DNA from: CAZXTR01 sp964643615
GTDB taxonomy: Bacteria > Pseudomonadota > Alphaproteobacteria > CAAHEQ01 > UBA3637
Assembly (NCBI GenBank): GCA_964643615.1
Contig: CAZXTR010000023.1
Coordinates: 1-15,425, forward strand
Direction: 5' to 3'
Length of the DNA stretch: 15,425 bases
The notes under the pieces were generated by a model that was given only the letters and a program-made list of their open reading frames with translations, was not told where the DNA came from and made no database searches. A program made the position numbers and the translations under genes. Numbering within the stretch: position 1 is the stretch's first letter; each line of letters opens with the position of its first letter. Positions 7,005 to 14,209 of this stretch are shown piece after piece.

Positions 7005-7883
7005 TTATAAATGATATTGAAAGGACAAAGTTTCTTTGTCTAATGTGGCAGATGTTCCAATGGGTAGAAGTATGCGTGAATTGCTATGTCCATAGGGGAG
7101 TCCTTGGTACATAACAACATGTGGTATTTTTTGGTGTATATCATTTAAAACGTCTTGTAAAGTACCATCGTTTTTGTCTGATGATAAACATTGATAAAAA
7201 TCGCCCCAAATTATGGCATTGACTTCATCAAACACGCCCGCTAAACGTAAATGAGTTAACATGCGGTCTATTTTATAGGGTTCTTCTTGTACATCTTCAA
7301 TAAACAAAATAGAGTCTTTAAAATGTGGACAATAAGGCGTTCCTATTAATTCATCAATTAACGATAAAGTACCTCCGATTAACGTTCCTGTGATGATTTT
7401 GTTTGTAGGTGTTATAGGAGTCAGCGCAATCGACATAGGCTTTTGAGATAAATAAGCATCAAAAGTTTGATTAATTAATCCATCCACTCCTAATGATGTA
7501 ACATCTCGACGTGGAGACAATCCTGAAACACTAGGTAATTTTGATTTTTCCCATAAAGCTAATTGTAAGGCGGTGGTATCGCTAAATCCGATAAAGGGCT
7601 TTTTGTTTTTAGTAATCATGGCATAATCTAATTTATCTAACAAACGGCCAGAACCATAACCCCCTTTTAAAGCAACAATCATATCGATATGTGTATCGGC
7701 AAAAAATTGATGAATATCAGCAAGACGTTGTTCATCTGTTCCTGCCAAAAAGCGACAAGCTTGCAAAGCATTTTCGCCCCAAACGGCGTTAAGCTTTTTT
7801 TCTTTGAACCAGTTTGTAATCAATTTTTGGTCAATAGGAGTATTGGATGGACTGGACGGGTTAATGATGCCAATGGTTTTCAT
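7005..7883 (-). CDS. ldcA: LD-carboxypeptidase, peptidase family S66
   Basis: Cytoplasmic serine peptidase that removes the terminal D-Ala from murein tetrapeptides, producing tripeptide for reuse. The S66 catalytic triad is visible: nucleophile S101 in IGFSDTTALQ, E196 in LFIEDVQEEPYKIDR and H266 in GLPYGHSNSR; KGGYGSGRLL (73-82) is the other conserved loop. At 292 residues it is normal length and has no signal peptide. CAGGAGAAAA precedes the ATG. The start overlaps the stop of the Mur ligase gene by 4 bp (ATGA), so the two are translationally coupled. The related MccF proteins, which detoxify microcin C, share the fold; the murein neighbours favour LdcA. Confidence 0.9.
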   Translation of the reverse strand: MKTIGIINPSSPSNTPIDQKLITNWFKEKKLNAVWGENALQACRFLAGTDEQRLADIHQFFADTHIDMIVALKGGYGSGRLLDKLDYAMITKNKKPFIGFSDTTALQLALWEKSKLPSVSGLSPRRDVTSLGVDGLINQTFDAYLSQKPMSIALTPITPTNKIITGTLIGGTLSLIDELIGTPYCPHFKDSILFIEDVQEEPYKIDRMLTHLRLAGVFDEVNAIIWGDFYQCLSSDKNDGTLQDVLNDIHQKIPHVVMYQGLPYGHSNSRILLPIGTSATLDKETLSFQYHL

Positions 7884-9256
7884 TTAATTTTCTCCTGTAA
7901 AAAAACGACTATCTCTTTTGCAAAGTCTGATAACGAAGCATCACGCGCCCCCATAACAACAATTCTATCGCCTTTAATACAATGGCTTAAATAATTAAAT
8001 AATTGAGTGCGATTAGGGATATAAAAAGCTTTTTTGCCTTTTTGTTGTATCCCATCAACTAAATCTTTAGAAGAAATATCGGAGCAAACACTTCCTCCAA
8101 CATAAAAAATATCGGTGAAAAAGACGTAATCATCGTTGGATAATTCGCGTACGAATGCATCAATTAAATCATTTTTTAATAAGCGAGTAGGAGCAAAACC
8201 ATGGGGTTGATATAAAACCCATAAACGATGCCCCCCTTGGTGAAGTGTGCGTAAGGATGCTGATATTTTTTCTGGGTTATGAGCATAATCATCGAAAACG
8301 GCGATATCGTGAGCAACCCCAATTTTTTCCAGCCGTCTTTTTGTTCCCCAAAAAGTCTTTAATGCAGTTAAAGAATCAGCGATGGATACTCCCTTTAATG
8401 AACACACGGCGATGGCGGATAAAGCGTTTTCAACATTGTGTTGCCCAAATAAAGGCATAAACCCCTTTTCCCCATTGATCGAAAAGTACGTTCCTAAATT
8501 ATCAAAGGAAATGTCTGTAGCAATAAAGTCAGCGCCAGTTTTTTTGTTTTTTGAAAAAGTAATTGTTTTTTTGTGTAGACCAAATAATGGTTTCATCAAC
8601 GCGCAATCCTTGTTTAATACGACTCCAGTTTTTGCTTTTTTGACGAAGGAAGAAAATAAATCAATCAATTCGACTGTGGGTTTATGATCCAATGAAATAT
8701 TGGAAATTAAGGCAATATCAGGTTGGTACATTTCAATAGATCCATCGGATTCATCAGCTTCGATGATGCAAATATTTCCTTTTCCAGAAATAAAGCTACT
8801 AGACGAATCATTTTGTGTATAAGTGTTAATTGAAACCCCTCCATTAATCATAGATGGTTGTAATTCTGCAAAATGTAAAATATGACCAACCATAGCGGTA
8901 ATCGTTGTCTTACCGCTTGTTCCACCAATTGCAATACCGTCTTTTGAATTGAAAATAGATGCCAATAATTCCGAGCGATGAATGGTTTTTACCCCCAATT
9001 GCAAAGCACGTTGAACGTCTGGAATTTGTTTTTCTACAGCCGTAGAAAGTATAACGTAATCAACAGAAGAATCTATTCCTGAACCATCTTGAGGAAAAAG
9101 TGAAATGCCCTTTTTTTGCAATGATAGTAAGGTTGGGGTAATAATATTTTGGTCAAAACTCCGGTCAGAACCAACAACGCAATGTCCTTGGCTGAGCAAA
9201 AAACCTGCGATTGAACTCATTCCAGACCCACCAATCCCACAAAAAAAGTATTTCAT
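7880..9256 (-). CDS. Mur ligase, MurC/Mpl-like UDP-MurNAc:amino acid or peptide ligase
   Basis: An ATP-dependent amide ligase acting on UDP-MurNAc. The N-terminal Rossmann motif FFCGIGGSGM (4-13) is that of MurC/Mpl. The ATP loop is GGTSGKTT (111-118), with serine where MurC and E. coli Mpl carry histidine (GTHGKTT). IIEADESDGS (165-174), NISLDHK (187-193) and the C-terminal YQPHGFAPTRL and VVMGARD segments complete the family. This resembles a MurC-like subfamily I recall from other Alphaproteobacteria; its substrate is unproven. Coupling to ldcA, which makes the tripeptide that Mpl uses, argues for a recycling role, but L-Ala addition cannot be excluded. I chose ATG 9256 (458 residues) with AAAGGAAG upstream; the longer 9307 start adds 17 unlikely residues. 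Confidence 0.85.
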   Translation of the reverse strand: MKYFFCGIGGSGMSSIAGFLLSQGHCVVGSDRSFDQNIITPTLLSLQKKGISLFPQDGSGIDSSVDYVILSTAVEKQIPDVQRALQLGVKTIHRSELLASIFNSKDGIAIGGTSGKTTITAMVGHILHFAELQPSMINGGVSINTYTQNDSSSSFISGKGNICIIEADESDGSIEMYQPDIALISNISLDHKPTVELIDLFSSFVKKAKTGVVLNKDCALMKPLFGLHKKTITFSKNKKTGADFIATDISFDNLGTYFSINGEKGFMPLFGQHNVENALSAIAVCSLKGVSIADSLTALKTFWGTKRRLEKIGVAHDIAVFDDYAHNPEKISASLRTLHQGGHRLWVLYQPHGFAPTRLLKNDLIDAFVRELSNDDYVFFTDIFYVGGSVCSDISSKDLVDGIQQKGKKAFYIPNRTQLFNYLSHCIKGDRIVVMGARDASLSDFAKEIVVFLQEKIK

Positions 9257-9269
9257 AATTTTTTCTTCC

Positions 9270-9298
9270 TTTACGTACTTATTGATGTATAGTATACA
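9270..9298 (+). promoter_or_regulatory. Promoter of the secreted protein-slt operon
   Basis: TTTACG (9270-9275), a 17-base spacer and TATACA (9293-9298), with a start near 9305 and a leader of about 26 bases. It overlaps the divergent promoter almost completely. Confidence 0.45.
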
Positions 9299-9318
9299 AA
9301 TAAACATTCATGAAGCAA
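9291..9318 (-). promoter_or_regulatory. Promoter of the Mur ligase-ldcA operon
   Basis: On the minus strand TTGCTT (9313-9318) and TATACT (9291-9296) are 16 bases apart, with a start near 9284. Its -10 overlaps the -10 of the plus-strand promoter. Confidence 0.5.
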
Positions 9319-9330
9319 GAGGAGAGTTTT

Positions 9331-9843
9331 ATGCGTAAATATTTTTATTCAATTTTACTTTTTATGTTTATTTCGCCGTTATTTTCGCAAACACCACAAC
9401 AACTTGAAATTTTAAGACAAAGGGGGGTTGATACGGCAAAGAGTGCTTCACCTGGTGAAAAAAATACTTCGGATACTATTACCAAAGGGCAAGAAGCCAT
9501 GAAAAAATTGGAAGGCAAGTTACTTGTTCAAACGGACAATTTTAATATTGTGACGGCGTCAACAGGGGATAAGCTTTGTACGATGGATGTGTCATTGATT
9601 AATTTTTCATCTTTTGACGTTTCAAGTATCCAAATTTTTTTTGATTGGGATGATGTAGGAGGGACTTATGCAGAATTTTCCTCTTTACAGCCAAAAAAAG
9701 GTTCAAAAGTTAATATTGGAATGGTTGGGGAGGTTTGTTCCCATGTCGCGCTTATTCCCAAAATGCGAGTACCTATTTGTAAAATGAAAGAAAAAAATGA
9801 AAGTTTTTGCCGTTCTCTGGTGACTTTTTTGAAATTAGAATAA
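9331..9843 (+). CDS. Secreted hypothetical protein with four cysteines
   Basis: A 170-residue protein of unrecognised family. The start MRKYFYSILLFMFISPLFSQ is a signal peptide with likely cleavage near residue 19-20; no lipobox is seen, so the mature protein is probably soluble in the periplasm. A low-complexity linker (20-60) is followed by a beta-rich domain with four cysteines (LCTMD, EVCSH, PICKM, SFCRS), enough for two disulfides. AAGAGGAGAG precedes ATG 9331, which I prefer over an in-frame ATG at 9310 that lacks such a site. It is 6 bp upstream of the lytic transglycosylase gene and shares its promoter, which suggests a function tied to the murein enzyme, for example as an accessory or envelope protein. 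Confidence 0.75.
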   Translation: MRKYFYSILLFMFISPLFSQTPQQLEILRQRGVDTAKSASPGEKNTSDTITKGQEAMKKLEGKLLVQTDNFNIVTASTGDKLCTMDVSLINFSSFDVSSIQIFFDWDDVGGTYAEFSSLQPKKGSKVNIGMVGEVCSHVALIPKMRVPICKMKEKNESFCRSLVTFLKLE

Positions 9844-9849
9844 ACCGTC

Positions 9850-11550
9850 ATGCGTAAAATAATTTTTTTATTTTTTTTCTTATTAATGGCAACGTCTGTT
9901 TTTGCCAAAAATACCCCAGTTTTAATGCTAGCAGATGAACAATTGTATCAAGAAATATTTGAATTGCAAAATGCAGAAAGGTGGAAAGACGCCGATAAAA
10001 AAATTGCAAAGTTGCAAGATAAAAACTTGATGGGACATGTGTTGGCACAACGCTATTTTTCGAAAACATGGAAAACAAGTTCTCAAGAAATAGAAAAATG
10101 GTTTAAAAAGTATGCCGATCATCCTCAGGCGATTAAAATGTACTCTTTAGGACAAAAGAAAAATGCAAAACTTCCCGATCAAAAGCCCATCCCTGTTTTT
10201 GGGAACAGAAGTGGCGCTTGCTCGATTATTTTTAGGGCAGAACCGATTGATAGCATCAAGGATTTAAGTTTTTCTTACTTATCTAAAGACAGGCGGAAGC
10301 GTGCACAAAAAACAATGAATCAAATTTATAAATACATCAAATCTGGAAAAACTTTGATGGCTCGGCAGTTAATTGATGGTCAAGACGCTAAAGAATTATT
10401 CAACAAAAAAGACCATGATTCTGCAAAAATTGCACTAGCATTTTTTTATTTTTTGGACGGCATGGATGACAAAGTATTAGAATTAATCACTCCTGCTGTA
10501 ATACGTTCGGGAAAGGATTTGCCTTTGGGACATTGGACGTTGGGGTTATCCGCGTGGCGAATAGGCAAAATCGAATTAGCAAGTTCCCATTTTGATAAAG
10601 TAGCAAATCATCCCAAGGCATATCCCTTGTTAAAGGCAGCGGGCGCTTTTTGGGCATCGCGTGCAAATTTAAAGTTAGGTAATTTTACGCTTGTGAATTC
10701 CTATTTAGAAATAGCCGCCATGCATCCTAGGACATTTTATGGTATTTTGGCAACACGTGCATTAGGGCGTGATTTGAATTTGACATGGGAAAAACCTGTT
10801 CTCCCAGACGATGAAGTAACAGAGGCTTTTTCTCATCCAGCGTTAGAGCGAGTTTTGGCATTGAAGCAAATAGGATTTGAAACGTTGGCGAACCAAGAAT
10901 TGACTTCTTTATTTATTAGTGCGGATAAACCGACGAAAGCTCTACTTTCTATTGTTGCAGAAAGAAACGGAATCGAACGAGATTTAACTCTGATTTCTGG
11001 GCAATTAGAAGACCAAAATGAAGGGGTTCGCTTCCCTGCCCCCGATTGGAATCCACAAACGGGATGGCAAGTGGATAAAGCCCTTGTTTTTGCCTTCATT
11101 AAACAAGAATCATGCTTTAATGTTGCTGCAAAAAGCAATGTTGGTGCCGTTGGTTTGATGCAAATTATGCCTGACAATGCAAAACAATTGGCAAAAATTT
11201 TGAATATAGAATGGAGTACTTTACGATTAAGTGAGCCCGAATACAACATGGCGCTGGGGCAACAATATATTTTGTGGTTGATGAAAGATAGAAATATTCA
11301 AAATAATCTTATCTTTACGGCGGTTGCTTATAATTCTGGGCCGAGGAGCTTGTCAAAGTTAAAAAATAGAATGAAATACAATAATGATCCTCTGTTGTTT
11401 GTTGAAAGTATTCCATTTCGGGAAACCCGAGGTTTTGTAGAACGTATTATGGCAAATTATTGGATATATAGAATATTAATGAATCAATCCGTTTCTTCGA
11501 TGGATGATTTAATAGAAGGCCGTTGGCCAATATATGTTGCGCTGGATTAA
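9850..11550 (+). CDS. slt: Soluble lytic murein transglycosylase (Slt family)
   Basis: Cleaves the MurNAc-GlcNAc bond of peptidoglycan to 1,6-anhydro products in the periplasm. Residues 1-19 (MRKIIFLFFFLLMATSVFA) form a signal peptide with an AFA-like cleavage site. Residues about 30-390 are alpha-helical repeats like the U-shaped superhelix of Slt70, though sequence here is divergent. The C-terminal SLT domain (about 405-566) has catalytic E420 in FIKQESCFN, then GAVGLMQIMP (432-441) and AVAYNSGPRSL (491-501). At 566 residues it is somewhat shorter than E. coli Slt70. It follows the secreted hypothetical gene by 6 bp and lies opposite the ligase-ldcA operon, completing a murein turnover cluster. 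Confidence 0.92.
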   Translation: MRKIIFLFFFLLMATSVFAKNTPVLMLADEQLYQEIFELQNAERWKDADKKIAKLQDKNLMGHVLAQRYFSKTWKTSSQEIEKWFKKYADHPQAIKMYSLGQKKNAKLPDQKPIPVFGNRSGACSIIFRAEPIDSIKDLSFSYLSKDRRKRAQKTMNQIYKYIKSGKTLMARQLIDGQDAKELFNKKDHDSAKIALAFFYFLDGMDDKVLELITPAVIRSGKDLPLGHWTLGLSAWRIGKIELASSHFDKVANHPKAYPLLKAAGAFWASRANLKLGNFTLVNSYLEIAAMHPRTFYGILATRALGRDLNLTWEKPVLPDDEVTEAFSHPALERVLALKQIGFETLANQELTSLFISADKPTKALLSIVAERNGIERDLTLISGQLEDQNEGVRFPAPDWNPQTGWQVDKALVFAFIKQESCFNVAAKSNVGAVGLMQIMPDNAKQLAKILNIEWSTLRLSEPEYNMALGQQYILWLMKDRNIQNNLIFTAVAYNSGPRSLSKLKNRMKYNNDPLLFVESIPFRETRGFVERIMANYWIYRILMNQSVSSMDDLIEGRWPIYVALD

Positions 11551-11591
11551 GAAAGAATAAATTAGTATAGCGTACTTATGAATCATCGAGT

Positions 11592-11672
11592 AAAAAAGTT
11601 AACCGAATTTAAATAGTTAGCATTACAAGTGGAATGGAGACTTTAACTTTTTTCATGTGAGAAAAAGTTAAG
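11592..11672 (+). repeat. Triple AAAAAGTTAA repeat, possible slt terminator
   Basis: AAAAAAGTTAA (11592-11602), its inverse TTAACTTTTTT (11643-11653) and a third direct copy AAAAAGTTAA (11662-11671) allow two alternative hairpins. The first ends in a T run and could terminate slt transcription despite its low GC content. Confidence 0.35.
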
Positions 11673-11730
11673 ATATATCTATCACAGGAGTGAGATAATC
11701 TTCTTAGTTGTTTTTTTATAAAAAAAGATA

Positions 11731-11759
11731 TTGACAAACGAGAATAATAAGTTCATAAC
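11731..11759 (+). promoter_or_regulatory. Candidate promoter of the vanX-alr operon
   Basis: A perfect TTGACA (11731-11736) is 17 bases from CATAAC (11754-11759), giving a start near 11766 and a transcribed leader of about 170 bases. The -10 matches only four of six consensus bases. Confidence 0.4.
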
Positions 11760-11767
11760 CTATAGAC

Positions 11768-11851
11768 ATGATAAAAAGCGCGAATTTTTTTGATTTTAAT
11801 TTGAACTCTTTTTGGTTTCTATTAAGCCGAAAGGAGAGCTTTTTATTGTAG
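11768..11851 (+). CDS. Candidate Phe/Leu-rich leader peptide
   Basis: A 27-codon ORF contains FFDFNLNSFWFLL (residues 7-19): in all six Phe, one Trp and several Leu in 27 residues. Its last codons (CGA AAG GAG AGC TTT) form the 5' arm of the antiterminator, and its TAG (11849-11851) falls just beyond it, which is the geometry of amino-acid attenuation leaders. Against it: there is no ribosome binding site, the start is almost at the predicted transcript 5' end, and T-rich DNA yields Phe codons by chance. No experimental family is matched. Confidence 0.3.
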   Translation: MIKSANFFDFNLNSFWFLLSRKESFLL

Positions 11852-11909
11852 TTCATCAATAAAGATTGAATGATAGTAGAAGGCTCTTTCGTAATGAAAG
11901 GGCTTTTTT
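11828..11909 (+). promoter_or_regulatory. Antiterminator/terminator pair (attenuator)
   Basis: Terminator: GCTCTTTC (11883-11890) pairs with GAAAGGGC (11896-11903, one G-U) and is followed by TTTTTT. Antiterminator: CGAAAGGAGAGCTTT (11828-11842) pairs with AAGGCTCTTTCG (11880-11891) in 12 pairs with a 3-base bulge at 11833-11835. The second structure uses the whole 5' arm of the terminator, so the two exclude each other. The terminator ends 27 bases before the start codon of the downstream gene, so it would control read-through into that operon. Confidence 0.55.
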
Positions 11910-11936
11910 GTTATGTGTGAAAGGGAAAAAATAAAG

Positions 11937-13598
11937 ATGACAGATGATATAAAAATTTTGAAGGCACTTCCTGTTTTGCAAAAAATATGGAATACATCGA
12001 CGCTTTCAGATTATTTTAAAGGAACAATTACTCTTTTGGAACAATCAGAATCCGTCCCAGAAAAAAAGCTTTTAATAGATACTATATCCAAAGAATCAGA
12101 GCGTCTTTATGGAAAAGAAACAGCCACGGAAATTTCTGAACAAATAACCAATTTTCCAGTGATAGAAACAGGAACACACCTGGCTTTTTTGCGGGACTAT
12201 GATACAACTAAAAAAGATGATTTACGTTCACGGCTAAATCAAAATATTCTAATTTCAAGTGCATTGATGCGTCATGTTGGTCAAAAGTATCATATTGGTG
12301 TTTATGGTAGTGATGTTAGTTTAAACCATCCCTGTGGTGGCGGTTTCTTTCAGTTAGGGGATGATATTTTCCCTGTAACATCATTGCGACAGATTGGACA
12401 AATGTGTTTGTATGATGCCCCTAGTATGGAAAAGGCGTATCTTAATGAATCATTGCCCTTGGTGGCGAAGCTTAAAATATTGAAAGAAGTTTTAACAAAC
12501 GAAGTTATTGATAAAAGTCAAAGCCCACATAAAGAAATGATGATAAAAGCAAAAAAAATAACGAACAGTTTATTAGGGCCAATCAGTAATGGTAGAACAA
12601 ACTATACAGATGTTGAAAAACAGTATCATTCTTTTAATGTTAACAATCAAACGCTTTTAAAAACAACAATGCTTTCTTTGTCTATGGAGGCATATAAAAA
12701 GTATGGTTATACTTTTTCGGACGTAGATAAGCAATATAATGAGCTTTTAGAAGTGTTTAATCGTAGAGAATTAAAATTACCGGACCAGGTGGCGTTGTGT
12801 CAAACAAAAACGATTAATAAGATTTTGGATGGTACAGGAATCAAACATATATCTATAGATGCAGTTGAAATTGTGTGTAAATTTTTAATTTCTGCATTAG
12901 AGGATAAAAACAGTTTATGGTACAAAATTTTTAGTAATTCAGAAAATTTCAAACAAATGCATCAATCATTTATAGGCATCAGAGGTAGTTGGAAAGAAGG
13001 TGAATCTCCTTTTGACTATGTTGGACGTGATAAAGGATTTTCAAAATGTTTGTCCTTACCATTAGAAAAAATAGATCACAGGCCAGAAATGCTTTTACCT
13101 TTGTTAAAAGAGAAAAAGATTGTTCCGTCTTGCTCTTTAATAGTTTTAGTATTTCAAGGTTCCGGCATAATGGCACATGGGGGCTTTTTCCAAACGACGT
13201 ATGCAGAAAAAATAAAGAAAAGATTTTTGAAATTCTTGTCGGGAATAGGTGAAATAAAACGTGCAGAACAGCTTCAAAAGTTACCTGTGGATATGGCTTT
13301 GTTGTCTTTAGCTGTTGTTAATGATAAAACAGGCAAGCCAATGAAGCTTTCCGAAATTTCAAGAATGTCGTTAGAAGAAAGAATAAAAATGATGGATATG
13401 ATACCAGGACATTCAGCTTGTCGAGCTGTGACAAAAGGGCTGCCCGTTTTAAAGAAGTATCTTGATGAGACTGCTCCAGGATACATTGAAGCAGAATCTG
13501 TGCATTGTGAAGCGCCTCAATTGATTTGCCATTTCGATAGTACAGTAAATATAATTTCCAATATACGAGAAGAGAAAAAATTGGAGAGAGCCTCATGA
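11937..13598 (+). CDS. Unrecognised 553-residue protein, first gene of the vanX-alr operon
   Basis: I cannot assign a family. There is no signal peptide or membrane segment, so it is probably cytoplasmic. Motif-like stretches are VIETGTHLAFLRDYD (about 65-79), GQKYHIGVYGSDVSLNHP (105-122), CGGGFFQLGDD (123-133) and, late in the protein, VFQGSGIMAHGGFFQTTYAE (about 406-425), followed by IPGHSACRAVTKG. The combination of an early H/T-rich loop with a late glycine-rich GSG...GG..Q..Y loop is faintly like the BshC ligase family, but this is only an impression. I chose ATG 11937, with AAAGGG about 11 bases upstream; ATG 11913 in frame lies within the terminator tail. Its stop overlaps the dipeptidase start by 4 bp, so the two products are probably made together. 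Confidence 0.7.
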   Translation: MTDDIKILKALPVLQKIWNTSTLSDYFKGTITLLEQSESVPEKKLLIDTISKESERLYGKETATEISEQITNFPVIETGTHLAFLRDYDTTKKDDLRSRLNQNILISSALMRHVGQKYHIGVYGSDVSLNHPCGGGFFQLGDDIFPVTSLRQIGQMCLYDAPSMEKAYLNESLPLVAKLKILKEVLTNEVIDKSQSPHKEMMIKAKKITNSLLGPISNGRTNYTDVEKQYHSFNVNNQTLLKTTMLSLSMEAYKKYGYTFSDVDKQYNELLEVFNRRELKLPDQVALCQTKTINKILDGTGIKHISIDAVEIVCKFLISALEDKNSLWYKIFSNSENFKQMHQSFIGIRGSWKEGESPFDYVGRDKGFSKCLSLPLEKIDHRPEMLLPLLKEKKIVPSCSLIVLVFQGSGIMAHGGFFQTTYAEKIKKRFLKFLSGIGEIKRAEQLQKLPVDMALLSLAVVNDKTGKPMKLSEISRMSLEERIKMMDMIPGHSACRAVTKGLPVLKKYLDETAPGYIEAESVHCEAPQLICHFDSTVNIISNIREEKKLERAS

Positions 13599-14209
13599 TT
13601 TTAAAACGTATTTCTACATCACACATTCGTTCGAAACTTTTGTATGCAACAGAAAATAATTCTTTTTATAAGGATATGTATTCACCTTTTGGATTAAAGG
13701 AAGCGTTGGTTCATCCAAAATTGTATGATAGTTTAATAAGTCTTGAAGATCAGTTGAGTGTAAAAGAGTTAATTTTGGTTATTTACGATGCTTTTAGGCC
13801 CTTAACCGTTCAGAAATTTATGTATGAAACAGCGCCAAATTATTTGAAGCGATATATTGCACCACCTCCAACGCCGGATTCCAAAAGAGGCTTTCATCCC
13901 AGGGGCGTTGCAATTGATTGCTATTTAACGGACATGAAAGGAAATCAACTCTCATTCCCGACAGAGCCGGACGCTTTTTATCCGGGCTATGAAAAAGACC
14001 TGGATTATCCACTTTATTTACAAAAGTGTCATAGAGATTATAATGGTTTGGATATAACCGAAGAACAAAAAAATAATAGAGCGCTTTTAGAAGAAATGAT
14101 GAAAAAGATTGGATTGGAAGGTCTTTCCTATGAGTGGTGGCATTTTAATTTACCGAATGCATGGGAGTATCCATTGATTGATTTATTAGATGAAGTAGAG
14201 ATTAAATAA
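13595..14209 (+). CDS. VanX-type D-Ala-D-Ala dipeptidase (peptidase M15D)
   Basis: Zinc peptidase that splits D-Ala-D-Ala into two D-Ala. Every key residue of the VanX/DdpX group is present: transition-state R68 in YDAFRPL, zinc ligands H101 and D108 in GFHPRGVAID, general base E180 and ligand H183 in YEWWHF. At 204 residues it is the length of VanX and has no signal peptide, so it acts in the cytoplasm. GGAGAGAG precedes the ATG, which overlaps the upstream stop as ATGA. The alanine racemase gene follows with no gap. There is no vanH/vanA-like ligase in view, so the likely role is D-Ala-D-Ala breakdown or recycling rather than glycopeptide resistance. Confidence 0.9.
   Translation: MILKRISTSHIRSKLLYATENNSFYKDMYSPFGLKEALVHPKLYDSLISLEDQLSVKELILVIYDAFRPLTVQKFMYETAPNYLKRYIAPPPTPDSKRGFHPRGVAIDCYLTDMKGNQLSFPTEPDAFYPGYEKDLDYPLYLQKCHRDYNGLDITEEQKNNRALLEEMMKKIGLEGLSYEWWHFNLPNAWEYPLIDLLDEVEIK

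Larger units (their letters stand above)
11551..11936. other. Leader region between slt and the vanX-alr operon
   Basis: This 386-bp stretch has no large gene. It contains three copies of an AAAAAGTTAA repeat (11592-11672), a TTGACA promoter (11731-11759), a 27-codon Phe/Leu-rich ORF (11768-11851) and an antiterminator/terminator pair (11828-11909). The parts are listed separately. Confidence 0.6.

Noticed and set aside
13595..14209. VanX as part of a vancomycin resistance cluster
   Set aside because: No vanA/vanB-type ligase, vanH dehydrogenase or VanRS regulators are in the window, and the neighbours are a racemase and an unknown protein.
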